From Fluviicola sp. (GTDB lineage: Bacteria; Bacteroidota; Bacteroidia; Flavobacteriales_D; Crocinitomicaceae), in assembly GCA_002734085.1 (NCBI GenBank), contig NVXV01000001.1:377860-441859 (forward strand): a stretch of DNA of 64,000 nt, read 5' to 3'. A program made the position numbers and the translations under genes. The notes below the pieces were generated by a model. The model had not been told where the DNA came from and ran no database searches. It saw only the letters and a list, made by a program, of their open reading frames with translations. Shown here in pieces: positions 6,892-16,590 of the stretch (position 1 is its first letter; the number at the start of each line of letters is the position of its first letter).

Positions 6892-8646
6892 CTATAGTAA
6901 ACTAGGATATAGTTGTTGAGAAACTACACCCTCAACAACCATAATCATATCTTTATCAATAAGTATATTCTTATAATCAGACAACGGGTATCTATTTTCT
7001 TTAAATACATTTAACATAGCTCTACAAACCTCATCGAGAGTTGCCTCACTCTGATTAATAAACATTTGAAAGCTGAGTATTGTGTCGATATCAATGTCTC
7101 TTCCTAACCTGTTATAAATGTCTATCATAAACTGTTTAATATTTATGGTGTCACCTCTTTTCACATCATCTAAGATGCTTTTTTCAATAGTTGGATATGA
7201 ATCTTTTTGGGTAGAACTATACTTTTTGTTATCATTAATCTCAAGTTCCATAGCATCAATAATCTTAGCAATATCCTCTGCATCATATTTAACCTTAAAT
7301 TCAAGGTCATTTAAAGCTTCTTCTTCAATTATGGGTGGAAAACCTAGGCTTTGGTTTAAAACGCCACTCATGACCTTCCTAGCCTCTTCTAATTGATTCT
7401 CGTTGACTATTACTGAATCATGGATGGTATATGGAACAATACCTTTATCACATAGCCTCTTAGCAATGCCATCCATGAATATTTCAGACTCTATCTGTTG
7501 AAGACATATCGCTAGCTTATTGTACTTCTTTTGCTTGAACTTTCTAAGTAATCTACCAAGACCTTTATACTCTTTTTCAAATGCTGACTTGGATGTATTA
7601 TACTTTTCAGAATAATTACCAGAATAAGCTAATGCCATCCATAATGATTTAGACATATTCCTTGTAAAGATGTCGGTACTATAATGTTTATTGTATATGT
7701 CTGCTATATGATTATACCATGTTCCATTACTTGTATATTCTTTATATATGGGTATTTCTTTCTTTAGTATATCTACCCATTTTGAATCCTTCTTAATCCA
7801 TTGGTATATAAGGGATATAGTCTCTTTTATATACTTGTTCTTATAAGATAGAGTAAGGAATATTTCTTCTAAACTTATATCATCATTAATCAACTTATAA
7901 ATAATATCTAGAATAATATTGAACAGTACAGGTTGACTATTCTTTAAATCCAACTGATATAAATCAACATCTGCTATAATAAATTTCTTATAGTATGACT
8001 TTAGTGAAGTAAGGTTTGAATCAACTCTATAATTTTTATTATTCCTTTTAAAATATCTACGATTCATACAGTTCTTTTTAAAGCATATTATATCATCATA
8101 AATAGTTACGAATTGTTCAGTGCTTAATCGGTCTCTATTATTTTCTAAATGCTCTAATGCTGAGCTAACATCAAGCTCCATTTTATAAAACCCTTTCCTC
8201 AATTGTTTAAAGTGAGTTTCTTTACCCTTAGCTAACTTTTGTTCTTTATTATGTCGCTTCTTTACATACTTACCGTATGTGCAATCAAGACTAATCGGAA
8301 TTACAGTCATGTCATCAACCCCGTTAATAGATATAGCATTCTTAATACTATAAGTTCTGCATTTGCCTTCTGTGTATTGGTGATTTTCGATAATAACATT
8401 ATGGTGCCTCATGTAATCTAACATCTTACGATAGGGTCTACCATACTTCTGTTGAAGTATTTTACTTGATAGCGGTACCATCCTATTATCCTCATCATAT
8501 AATTTAACCGTAATATCCCTTAGCATACCATAGAATCCTTCTATTTCGTATTCAAATAGTGGAGGGTTAGTTTTTATGGTAGATTGAACCTCATCATATA
8601 GAGAGGTGGGAAGGCTAATTTCGAATTGCTTCTTATATTTAGCCAT
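6892..8646 (-). CDS. Divergent family A polymerase-like protein (element replication protein?)
   Basis: 584 residues, no membrane segment. Three motifs in order match family A polymerases (Pol I, T7 DNA and RNA polymerases). Motif A is YQLDLKNSQPVLF with D233. Motif B is RNMSKSLWMALAYSG with R329, K333 and Y341, the R-x3-K-x7-Y spacing of the O-helix. Motif C is TIHDSVIV with H409 and D410. Between B and C runs 'LAICLQQIESEIFMDGIAKRL', where family A has a helix ending 'IQG..AD'. The usual exonuclease domain is missing. The first 200 residues (YGRPYRKMLDYMRHHNVIIENH) may be a DNA-binding or priming region. It sits alone on the minus strand, next to the ribbon-helix-helix gene and serine recombinase. 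A replication or repair polymerase of the element is inference. Confidence 0.6.
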   Translation of the reverse strand: MAKYKKQFEISLPTSLYDEVQSTIKTNPPLFEYEIEGFYGMLRDITVKLYDEDNRMVPLSSKILQQKYGRPYRKMLDYMRHHNVIIENHQYTEGKCRTYSIKNAISINGVDDMTVIPISLDCTYGKYVKKRHNKEQKLAKGKETHFKQLRKGFYKMELDVSSALEHLENNRDRLSTEQFVTIYDDIICFKKNCMNRRYFKRNNKNYRVDSNLTSLKSYYKKFIIADVDLYQLDLKNSQPVLFNIILDIIYKLINDDISLEEIFLTLSYKNKYIKETISLIYQWIKKDSKWVDILKKEIPIYKEYTSNGTWYNHIADIYNKHYSTDIFTRNMSKSLWMALAYSGNYSEKYNTSKSAFEKEYKGLGRLLRKFKQKKYNKLAICLQQIESEIFMDGIAKRLCDKGIVPYTIHDSVIVNENQLEEARKVMSGVLNQSLGFPPIIEEEALNDLEFKVKYDAEDIAKIIDAMELEINDNKKYSSTQKDSYPTIEKSILDDVKRGDTINIKQFMIDIYNRLGRDIDIDTILSFQMFINQSEATLDEVCRAMLNVFKENRYPLSDYKNILIDKDMIMVVEGVVSQQLYPSLL

Positions 8647-8653
8647 TGGACGA

Positions 8654-8696
8654 GATGTTGATAGAAGTCCTCCCGAAAGAGGTTATTATCAACATC
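8654..8696 (-). promoter_or_regulatory. Leader hairpin just upstream of the polymerase-like gene
   Basis: Perfect 10-bp inverted repeat (GATGTTGATA at 8654-8663, TATCAACATC at 8687-8696) directly upstream of the ATG at 8644-8646. On the transcribed strand the loop carries CGGGAGGAC, the only obvious purine-rich ribosome-binding-like run near this gene, inside a smaller CCTC/GAGG pairing. It could limit expression of the polymerase-like protein at RNA level or bind a dimeric regulator. The DNA from 8700 to 8942 shows no gene. Confidence 0.4.
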
Positions 8697-8942
8697 CAGT
8701 CATAGACTGATTGTTTGTTTTTAAAAATATACATAACTTGTGATGAGGTCTCTAATTATTTAAGCTGGCTAGAGATGGAACTAGTCCATTACCAATGAGT
8801 CTGTTCTTATTTTGTCGACCCATTCATTATTTTAATCTATGTTGCATTTAACAACTGATAGATATCATATTACAAAGAATACTACTTTTTGATGACAAAT
8901 TCAACCATGTCAGTAATTTTAATTCTTATATCCTAATAATAG

Positions 8943-9101
8943 CTATTGTTTAGCATGAGCTGATTCGATTAAAGACCGAACCACTGCGGAGCTATTATTA
9001 TTGTACTTAGGTGCTTTTGCAAGTTCCTCTAACTTCTTTTTCATATCTTCACTAATTCGCATTATGAATACTTCGTTTTTCTCTGGATTTGGTAGTTTCA
9101 T
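8943..9101 (-). CDS. Ribbon-helix-helix DNA-binding protein, 52 aa
   Basis: Read directly from the reverse strand: ATG at 9099-9101, stop TAG at 8943-8945. The protein starts MKLPNPEKNEVFIMRISEDM. It has the ribbon-helix-helix layout of Arc/CopG/MetJ-type regulators: a short beta strand (EVFIMRI), helix 1 (SEDMKKKLEELAKA), a turn with asparagines, and helix 2 (SSAVVRSLIESAHA). Such proteins bind palindromic or tandem operators as dimers and often repress plasmid or element replication and partition genes. The neighbouring non-coding region with several palindromes offers plausible targets. Confidence 0.75.
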   Translation of the reverse strand: MKLPNPEKNEVFIMRISEDMKKKLEELAKAPKYNNNSSAVVRSLIESAHAKQ

Positions 9102-9220
9102 TTTAATTGTTTTTTAATTAACCGTTATAATAATAAATACCTTTGTACATACAAAAACACCACCGTATTGCAATTAATTGAACTTTTAATGAATTCTATT
9201 GTTCTTTTGCCACCCATAAA

Positions 9221-9300
9221 GTGCTTAAATAGCTCCTTTACCTCACTATATTATCACCTAAAACGTAGTATATACAGACGTATAGGTGCTATTTAAGCAC
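9221..9300. repeat. Long inverted repeat with GTATATAC box in a non-coding region
   Basis: GTGCTTAAATAGC (9221-9233) and its perfect reverse complement (9288-9300) flank 54 bases that contain a GTATATAC box at 9268-9275. The arms lie in the 558 bp without genes between the ribbon-helix-helix gene and the 52-codon ORF. It could be a replication origin, recombination or regulator site of the element. Strong pairing over 13 bp in AT-rich DNA makes cruciform extrusion possible. Confidence 0.6.
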
Positions 9301-9399
9301 CACCATCAACGATTATATAATGTGCTTCACGTAGCCTCGACCATTTTTCTCAAAAAATATGATGACTTTACGTAACCCCTCTTTATAAAGGTGGATAGA

Positions 9400-9420
9400 A
9401 AGTTGTCGTATATACAACTT
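9400..9420. repeat. Short palindrome with GTATATAC core
   Basis: AAGTTGT (9400-9406) and ACAACTT (9414-9420) flank seven bases. A second GTATATAC box lies at 9408-9415. Likely a protein-binding site; the ribbon-helix-helix protein encoded next to it or the serine recombinase are candidate readers. Confidence 0.5.
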
Positions 9421-9466
9421 GATGTGGTTCGTAAATTTTTTTTATAAAAAAATAGGAGATAGTACT

Positions 9467-9493
9467 GGTGTATATACAGTTTACTGTTACACC
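9467..9493. repeat. Nested palindrome with third GTATATAC box
   Basis: GGTGTA (9467-9472) pairs with TACACC (9488-9493), and inside it ACAGT pairs with ACTGT around a two-base centre. The third GTATATAC box is at 9470-9477. Three such boxes about 60-140 bp apart, each in its own inverted repeat, suggest repeated binding by one protein. The remaining DNA up to 9659 is AT-rich and shows no gene. Confidence 0.5.
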
Positions 9494-9659
9494 GTTTTCC
9501 AGGTTTTTTAAAAAAATTCGTGCATCTTAAATTTTTGCGTGGTATGTTTGCTTAAAATCTACAAAGAATCAGGACTCTGTAGGTTCCGTCAAGATAAGAC
9601 GTTAAAAGTGAAATAAGGGGCTGCCACGAAAAATATTGCATCAGTGGTAATCTAAAACA

Positions 9660-9818
9660 TTGAAAACTTTATACAGAGATAGTTCGAAAGAAAGAAAACT
9701 ATCCATTAAACAATTTAAAGAACTCATAGGGGATGATTCTATCCCAGATGAAGTAGCTGTTAAAATAATTGACAGCTTATATCAACTAAGCTTAATTGCT
9801 TACGAAATAACACAATAA
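9660..9818 (+). CDS. Small ORF upstream of the serine recombinase, 52 aa
   Basis: A TTG-started frame of 52 codons; a stop codon (9648-9650) shortly before means it cannot start earlier. The protein starts MKTLYRDSSKERKLSIKQFK and ends with a helical part, EVAVKIIDSLYQLSLIAYEIT. It ends 21 bp before the recombinase ATG in the same direction, so the two are likely co-transcribed. Candidate role: recombination directionality factor or other recombinase partner, by position only. No known domain was recognised. Confidence 0.5.
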   Translation: MKTLYRDSSKERKLSIKQFKELIGDDSIPDEVAVKIIDSLYQLSLIAYEITQ

Positions 9819-9839
9819 CTAAAATTAAAAACTATAGAA

Positions 9840-11521
<1,682 letters not shown>

Positions 11522-11589
11522 CTATATCTTTGGTATTTTATGTCTTTTTTCTTTCTGAACGCTTTCAGAATGCCCTTAAATCGGGAGTG

Positions 11590-11619
11590 CAAATATAGCT
11601 ATTTAATTGACAAATACAA
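11590..11619 (-). promoter_or_regulatory. Promoter of the initiator tRNA gene
   Basis: Minus strand: TTG (11617-11619), 19 bp spacer, TATATTTG (11590-11597), a full match to the Bacteroidota -33/-7 consensus. Transcription would start about 65 bp before the tRNA 5' end. Confidence 0.6.
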
Positions 11620-11629
11620 ATAATCCAAT

Positions 11630-12106
11630 TTACTTTTTTTGCGCTATTGCTAGAGCTATACGTTTAAATAACGCTCCATCAGCAATTTCACACCCGTTTT
11701 GGATCATTTCAAATAACTCTTCTTCCCTTTTTTTGAAATATTTTTTCTCTGAAGTATAAAAAGTTGTTTCCAGCTGATCTTGCTTGAGCTTTTCAAATCC
11801 CGACTTTGTCGTTATATCAACATCAGCATCTTTCACTTTCATTCCCATTAAAACCAACTTGTCTGGAAGACATTGAAAAGTTAAGAGTTCTTTTGGGTTT
11901 CTTAACTCCAAAAACTTGGCTTTACGTAAAGCCCCTTCCCATACGACATCACTAAACTGCTCAATTATTTCTTCGGCTGATTCTTTTTTATTTTCTTTAA
12001 TTGCAGACCACTTATCTGCTGTAATTCCGTTCACCACTAGAAATTCCACAAACTCTTTTTGAAGTGCATCTAATTCCTCTTTTGTTAAATGTCTATATTT
12101 TGGCAT
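11630..12106 (-). CDS. DUF6495-like conserved Bacteroidota protein
   Basis: 158 residues, soluble, mostly helical. The start 'YRHLTKEELDALQKEFVEFLVVNGITADKWSAIK' and 'FSDVVWEGALRKAKFLEL' match what I recall as the conserved N-terminal half of a Bacteroidota-only family listed as DUF6495. Its function is unknown. It begins four bases after the purN stop codon and shares its direction, so the two form an operon. The family name is from memory. Confidence 0.55.
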   Translation of the reverse strand: MPKYRHLTKEELDALQKEFVEFLVVNGITADKWSAIKENKKESAEEIIEQFSDVVWEGALRKAKFLELRNPKELLTFQCLPDKLVLMGMKVKDADVDITTKSGFEKLKQDQLETTFYTSEKKYFKKREEELFEMIQNGCEIADGALFKRIALAIAQKK

Positions 12107-12110
12107 ATCT

Positions 12111-12692
12111 CTATTTACTGATGTTGTCTATATACTTCTCTATCTCCTTTGGGAACCATTCATGTTCTAACCCTTGTACTTTTCTTTGAATATCGATTGT
12201 ATTATCATCTTGCGATAATGATGTCATGTGTTGAGCTAAAATTCTTCCTTCATCATAGTTTTGATTTACTAAATGAATTGTAATTCCTGTTTCTGGCTCA
12301 TTTGCTTCTTTCACTGCTTGATGTACATGAATTCCATACATTCCTTTTCCACCATATTTTGGTAATAATGCAGGATGAATATTAATTATCTTGTCTTGAT
12401 AAATAGAGATCAAAGCCGCCGGTATTTTACGCAAATAACCGCCTAAAACAATAAAATCAATTTCATTTTCCCTCATTAAATTTATCAAACACTCTCCATC
12501 ATCTGCTTGTTTATTATCTATAATCAGTGTTTTGACAGGGGTGTTTTCTAGGCGTTCAATTACTCCAGCATTTTTATTGTTTGTGAGAACGACTGGGGTC
12601 TCAATCGACTCGTGATTTTCAAAATAATCTATGAGACGAACAGCATTAGAACCGTTTCCCGAGGCAAAAATCGCAAGTCTATGCTTTCTCAT
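12111..12692 (-). CDS. purN: Phosphoribosylglycinamide formyltransferase
   Basis: 193 residues, the normal length. Transfers the formyl group of 10-formyltetrahydrofolate to GAR in purine synthesis, in the cytoplasm. Diagnostic sites: the phosphate-binding start FASGNGSNA (9-17), the catalytic block IINIHPALLPKYGGKGMYG (N104, H106) and the catalytic aspartate in NYDEG (D147). It heads a two-gene unit with the DUF6495-like gene (4 bp gap). A TATTTTTG -7 element lies only five bases upstream of the ATG, so the transcript may have almost no leader. Confidence 0.95.
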   Translation of the reverse strand: MRKHRLAIFASGNGSNAVRLIDYFENHESIETPVVLTNNKNAGVIERLENTPVKTLIIDNKQADDGECLINLMRENEIDFIVLGGYLRKIPAALISIYQDKIINIHPALLPKYGGKGMYGIHVHQAVKEANEPETGITIHLVNQNYDEGRILAQHMTSLSQDDNTIDIQRKVQGLEHEWFPKEIEKYIDNISK

Positions 12693-12696
12693 AGTA

Positions 12697-12704
12697 CAAA
12701 AATA
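12697..12704 (-). promoter_or_regulatory. -7 element of purN, adjacent to the start codon
   Basis: Minus strand TATTTTTG matches TAnnTTTG and ends four bases before the ATG of purN (12690-12692). No good -33 TTG is seen at the normal distance. If used, the mRNA would be leaderless or nearly so. Confidence 0.35.
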
Positions 12705-12808
12705 GAAAATCAGTCGATATTCTCTTTGATATCAAATCATATATTCGCAACGTGTAATGAATTGTTTAAATCGAAAGTCTTATTTACAATTATAGTTTGT
12801 AATTTCTT

Positions 12809-12816
12809 TACCTTTG
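12809..12816 (+). promoter_or_regulatory. -7 element of the metal permease gene, adjacent to start codon
   Basis: TACCTTTG matches TAnnTTTG and ends four bases before the ATG at 12821. The N-terminal sequence is conserved in the family from that ATG onward, so the start is not in doubt. No -33 TTG is found at 18-21 bp. A leaderless transcript is implied if this promoter is real. Confidence 0.35.
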
Positions 12817-12820
12817 TAAT

Positions 12821-14083
12821 ATGCATTTGGTAGAAGCGTTTTTTATCACTTTATGGGGTTTGACCATTGAAATGGCGCCTTATCTTCTGCTAGGATTCTT
12901 AATTGCTGGATTACTCAACGGTGTGTTTTCCAAAGATTGGCTCCAGCGAAAAATGGGGAAGCCTGGAATAGGAAGCTCTATAAAAGCAGCACTATTAGGG
13001 ATTCCTTTACCTCTCTGTTCCTGTGGAGTTATTCCAACTGGAGTTTCTTTCCATAAACAAGGCGCATCAAAGGGGGCTACTTCTTCCTTTTTAATTTCAA
13101 CACCACAAACTGGAGTTGATAGTATTCTAGTCACTTATTCCTTAATGGGCTGGGCTTTTGCTATAGTTCGTCCAATAATTGCCTTTGTTACAGGAGTTCT
13201 AGGAGGAATTTGGGCGGATCAAGACCGTCAGACAGAAACAGTGAGTTCCGAAGGGGCGCTCTCATGTTCTGATTGTGAGGATGACGCGCCTAAAGCAAAA
13301 CAACATTGGTTTGATCGCATTTTTCGTTATGCTTTTGTAACGTTTTTACAAGATATTTCGCGTTGGCTCGTACTCGGCTTAGTTTTAGCAACACTCATCA
13401 CCATGTTCGTTCCAGAAACACTTTTTACAGAATATTTGAGTCGACCTTGGTTGAATATGCTTATTGTTTTGGCCGCAAGTATTCCACTATATGTTTGTGC
13501 AACAGCTAGCGTTCCTATTGCAGCTGCACTTTTACTAAAAGGCGTTTCTCCTGGAGCTGCTCTAGTATTTTTAATGGCTGGTCCGGCAACAAACGTAGCA
13601 ACACTAACGGTTTTGTGGCAAACCATTGGTAAAAAAACCACAATCAAATACCTTATTTCAATTATGCTTGGAGCCGTTGGTTTTGGTTTGATTATCGACT
13701 ATGCACTTCCAAAAGAATGGTTTACTTATTTTACACCTGAACATACTGAAGCCCACGCACATCACATTCTACCAAAATCCTTGATGATTGGTTCAGGGAT
13801 ATTAATAATCTATCTAACATTGCAAGCCGAAATTTTAAAGTTTATTCCAACAAAAACAAGATCAGTGGAAAGTAAAAATACAGCAACAACGTATGCAGTC
13901 GAGGGAATGACATGTAATCATTGTGTGGCAAACGTAGATAAAAACCTAAAAGCAATTGATGGTGTCGAAGACGTTTCAGTAGACCTCCAAAAAGGAAAGG
14001 CAGTAGTGAGTGGTGATGTTGACGAATCAAAAATCAAAGAGGTTATTGAGGGGATTGGTTATACATTCAAGGGTAAGAAATAA
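12821..14083 (+). CDS. SO_0444-type Cu/Zn efflux permease fused to HMA metal-binding domain
   Basis: 420 residues. The permease part starts EMAPYLLLGFLIAGLL and carries the family signature PLPLCSCGVIPTG (two cysteines in a membrane loop) plus FLISTPQTGVDS, as in DUF318/SO_0444-type metal efflux proteins. About eight membrane segments are visible. A linker with CSDCEDD follows the first half. The C-terminal 70 residues (about 350-420) are an HMA domain with the metal-binding motif GMTCNHC. The fusion probably delivers Cu(I) or Zn(II) to the pore. It is monocistronic and divergent from purN; the gene ends 10 bp from the convergent VOC gene. Confidence 0.85.
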   Translation: MHLVEAFFITLWGLTIEMAPYLLLGFLIAGLLNGVFSKDWLQRKMGKPGIGSSIKAALLGIPLPLCSCGVIPTGVSFHKQGASKGATSSFLISTPQTGVDSILVTYSLMGWAFAIVRPIIAFVTGVLGGIWADQDRQTETVSSEGALSCSDCEDDAPKAKQHWFDRIFRYAFVTFLQDISRWLVLGLVLATLITMFVPETLFTEYLSRPWLNMLIVLAASIPLYVCATASVPIAAALLLKGVSPGAALVFLMAGPATNVATLTVLWQTIGKKTTIKYLISIMLGAVGFGLIIDYALPKEWFTYFTPEHTEAHAHHILPKSLMIGSGILIIYLTLQAEILKFIPTKTRSVESKNTATTYAVEGMTCNHCVANVDKNLKAIDGVEDVSVDLQKGKAVVSGDVDESKIKEVIEGIGYTFKGKK

Positions 14084-14093
14084 ATCACCGCTA

Positions 14094-14516
14094 TTATTTC
14101 GCAAACAACTTATCTATATCAGTAAACCCCTTAAACTCAAGTGCATTTCCGGCAGGGTCTAAAAAAAACAACGTCGCTTGTTCACCAGGCTGCCCCTTAA
14201 ACCGAATAGTTGGTTCAATTACAAACTCAACGTTTGCTGACTTTAATCGGTCTGCAAGTTCTTTCCACTTTTCCATTTTTAACACAACACCATAATGCGG
14301 AACAGGAACCTGATCTCCATCAACAGGGTTATAGTGCAGTTTTGTTTTGTTAGGACTATAATGAATAACAAATTGATGCCCATAAAAATCAAAATCAACC
14401 CAGTGATCTGAAGAGCGACCTTCTTTCATTTTCAGAGTATCACGATAAAATGTACGGCATTCTTCAAGGTTGTGAACGGGAACTGCTAAATGGAAAGGAC
14501 GTAGAGTTTTTGTCAT
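14094..14516 (-). CDS. VOC/glyoxalase-family protein
   Basis: 140 residues from the ATG at 14516 (the frame extends further, but the family begins at 'RPFHLAVPVHNLEECRTFY'). Two beta-alpha-beta-beta-beta modules are visible: LRPFHLAVPV...WVDFDFYGHQFVIHY and HYGVVLKMEKWKEL...ATLFFLDPAGNALEFKGF. Candidate metal ligands are H11, H85 and the glutamate in ALEF. Such proteins are metal-dependent lyases, dioxygenases or isomerases, or bind small molecules; the substrate cannot be told. Its stop is 10 bp from that of the metal permease. Confidence 0.8.
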   Translation of the reverse strand: MTKTLRPFHLAVPVHNLEECRTFYRDTLKMKEGRSSDHWVDFDFYGHQFVIHYSPNKTKLHYNPVDGDQVPVPHYGVVLKMEKWKELADRLKSANVEFVIEPTIRFKGQPGEQATLFFLDPAGNALEFKGFTDIDKLFAK

Positions 14517-14571
14517 AGTTTTTATTGCTATAATACTCAAAAAAATTCAATCCTAATTTTTATTTTATGAT

Positions 14572-14949
14572 TTATTCAACTCTTCGAATCCACAATACAT
14601 AACTTGATTGATTAATAGTAACAAACTCTTTAGCTACAATTTCTCCATAGCCATTAAAATCACGCGAAATGTTTCCAGAAATGTCACCGAAAACGGTTCC
14701 ATATAATGAAAGCTTTTTTTCACTACCCGAATCATTAAGCATATAATATTGTTTATAACCGTTATATGTATAGTCACCATCAACTGAAAAAATCAAAGTA
14801 TCATTTAAGGGTATAGGATTCGATGATGCAGACTCTCTATACTGCCAAATTTCCCATGTTGAGCCTGACAACTCATCTTCTTTGAAAGTCTCTTTTTGAC
14901 ATGAGGCAACAAGTATTAGTAGTGAAACGAGTAGTAAAATTGATTTCAT
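14572..14949 (-). CDS. Hypothetical small lipoprotein
   Basis: 125 residues from the ATG at 14947-14949, with lipoprotein signal MKSILLLVSLLILVASC (cysteine 17). An in-frame ATG at 15003 would add 18 unlikely residues. The mature part begins 'FKEDELSGSTWEIWQYRES' and shows alternating strands typical of the lipocalin-like lipoproteins so common in Bacteroidota. The role is unknown. It is divergent from a lipoprotein gene of similar type at 15106. Confidence 0.65.
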   Translation of the reverse strand: MKSILLLVSLLILVASCQKETFKEDELSGSTWEIWQYRESASSNPIPLNDTLIFSVDGDYTYNGYKQYYMLNDSGSEKKLSLYGTVFGDISGNISRDFNGYGEIVAKEFVTINQSSYVLWIRRVE

Positions 14950-15105
14950 ATGTTCTATTTTTATATTTACTAAAGCCGTTCCAACAACCATGCCTAGAAT
15001 CATTTGTACTATTAAACCTCTTTTTTAAAAAGCATTAATTTCCAGTTTATTAAAAATTAAATTATATTTACCTCGTTAATTTATAACATACAAAACACTT
15101 ACCCC

Positions 15106-15510
15106 ATGAAAAACGGAAAAAGCACACTGTTTTTAGCTGCCACAATCGTTACGGTTTTAAACTTTTCAAGTTGTTCTAAGTATGAAGACGGACCGATGTT
15201 CTCACTACGAACGAAAAAAGCTCGATTAACTGGTGAATGGGAGGTTGTAAGAATTGGAAACGAAACTTTCCCACAAGATGGTTATTCCGTTGAAATGGAG
15301 TTTGAAAAAGATGGTGATTTCAGATATACCTATTCTTATGACACTTATAGTTATTCTTATAATGGTGAGTGGGAATTTTCTAGTGATAAGGAAGAAGTGG
15401 ATATAATTATTGACAACCAAGTAGAAACTTTTGAGATTTTGAGGTTGAAAAATGACGAGTTGTGGTTAGAGGCTTCTGATAATACCGAATGGAGACTAGA
15501 GGCAAAATAA
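15106..15510 (+). CDS. Lipocalin-like lipoprotein, 134 aa
   Basis: Signal MKNGKSTLFLAATIVTVLNFSSC with the lipid-anchor cysteine at 23. The mature domain starts 'KKARLTGEWEVVRIG' and continues with strand pairs such as 'MEFEKDGDFRYTY' and 'YNGEWEFSSDKEEVDIII', the pattern of DUF/lipocalin-like lipoproteins of this phylum. It ends with 'LWLEASDNTEWRLEAK'. It lies 12 bp ahead of the DUF4915-like gene and is probably co-transcribed. The ligand is unknown. Confidence 0.75.
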   Translation: MKNGKSTLFLAATIVTVLNFSSCSKYEDGPMFSLRTKKARLTGEWEVVRIGNETFPQDGYSVEMEFEKDGDFRYTYSYDTYSYSYNGEWEFSSDKEEVDIIIDNQVETFEILRLKNDELWLEASDNTEWRLEAK

Positions 15511-15522
15511 ACCTGTCTTTAC

Positions 15523-16584
15523 ATGTCTAGAACATACTCTGTAAATTTCGATAAAACCTTTCCTAAAATTCTCTTCGATAAGAAAGTAAGTTTAGTTTTT
15601 TCAACTTATCAGGCAGGCAGATTAATTGTTTTAGGAAGTTTAGACGGGAACCATCTACATCAAATTCCGGTTGGCTTTAAAAAACCGATGGGGATTGCAT
15701 TAACTGAGAACAAACTAGCTATCGCCACGTTAGACAGCTTATATTTTTTTTCAAATCGAGAAAACGTTGTTGATACAATCCGTTTAAATGATAAAAACTT
15801 TGATACTGTATATTTACAGCGGGCAAAATATTCGATAAGTACATTAGACGTTCATGATATTGAGTTTGGAAAAGGAATCCTTTGGGGCGTAAACACCATG
15901 TTCTCTTGTCTATGTGTTTTTGATATTAATCACAATTTTATTCCCAAATGGAAGCCCCCTTTTATTTCTTCTCTAGTTCCTGAAGACCGATGTCATTTAA
16001 ACAGTATGGTGTTGGAAAATGATCTACCTGTTTATGCTTCGATGTTATCCACAACAAACACAAAAGAAGGGTGGAGAGAAAATATTACAGAAACCGGAGC
16101 GATTATGACTGTTCCTAAAGGAGAGGTTATTGCTGATGGACTCTCTTTACCTCATTCTCTGTTCTTAGACGGTGGATACCTCTATTTTCTTGAGTCGGGC
16201 AAAGGAACGTTGAACAGAATAAATAGAGATACGAACGAAATGGAAGTTGTCCATAAGTTTGAAAGGTTTGTAAGGGGAATGAAAAAGTTAGACAATTTGT
16301 TTTTTATTGGGTATTCCGCCGTTAGAAAATCTTCTAAAACATTTAGTTCTGTTCGCTTTGATAATCCAACTGAAAATGCGGGAATATTAATTTATGATAT
16401 AGAACTTAACGAAGTTATTTCTCAGTTAGAATATGATCAAGATGTAGAAGAAATTTATGACTTAAATTATTTTGATGGATTTTTAAAGCCTGCCATCGTT
16501 AATGATAAGCAAGAAGAATTTAATAATGTCATAACTCTTCCCAAGAAAGTCTTTTGGAAAAAGCCCAAAGAAGAGAAAAAATAA
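15523..16584 (+). CDS. TIGR03032/DUF4915-like propeller protein
   Basis: 353 residues, no signal peptide. 'LVFSTYQAGRLIVLGS' followed by 'FKKPMGIALTENKLAIATLDSLYFF' is the recognisable start of the TIGR03032 family, and 'RCHLNSMVLENDLPVYASML' plus 'GLSLPHSLFLDGGYLYFLESGKG' continue it. The repeated 'L..N.LfFiG' strands suggest a six-bladed beta-propeller. The biochemical function of the family is not known to me. It follows the lipoprotein gene by 12 bp and converges with the thioesterase gene. Confidence 0.7.
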   Translation: MSRTYSVNFDKTFPKILFDKKVSLVFSTYQAGRLIVLGSLDGNHLHQIPVGFKKPMGIALTENKLAIATLDSLYFFSNRENVVDTIRLNDKNFDTVYLQRAKYSISTLDVHDIEFGKGILWGVNTMFSCLCVFDINHNFIPKWKPPFISSLVPEDRCHLNSMVLENDLPVYASMLSTTNTKEGWRENITETGAIMTVPKGEVIADGLSLPHSLFLDGGYLYFLESGKGTLNRINRDTNEMEVVHKFERFVRGMKKLDNLFFIGYSAVRKSSKTFSSVRFDNPTENAGILIYDIELNEVISQLEYDQDVEEIYDLNYFDGFLKPAIVNDKQEEFNNVITLPKKVFWKKPKEEKK

Positions 16585-16590
16585 TTTATT

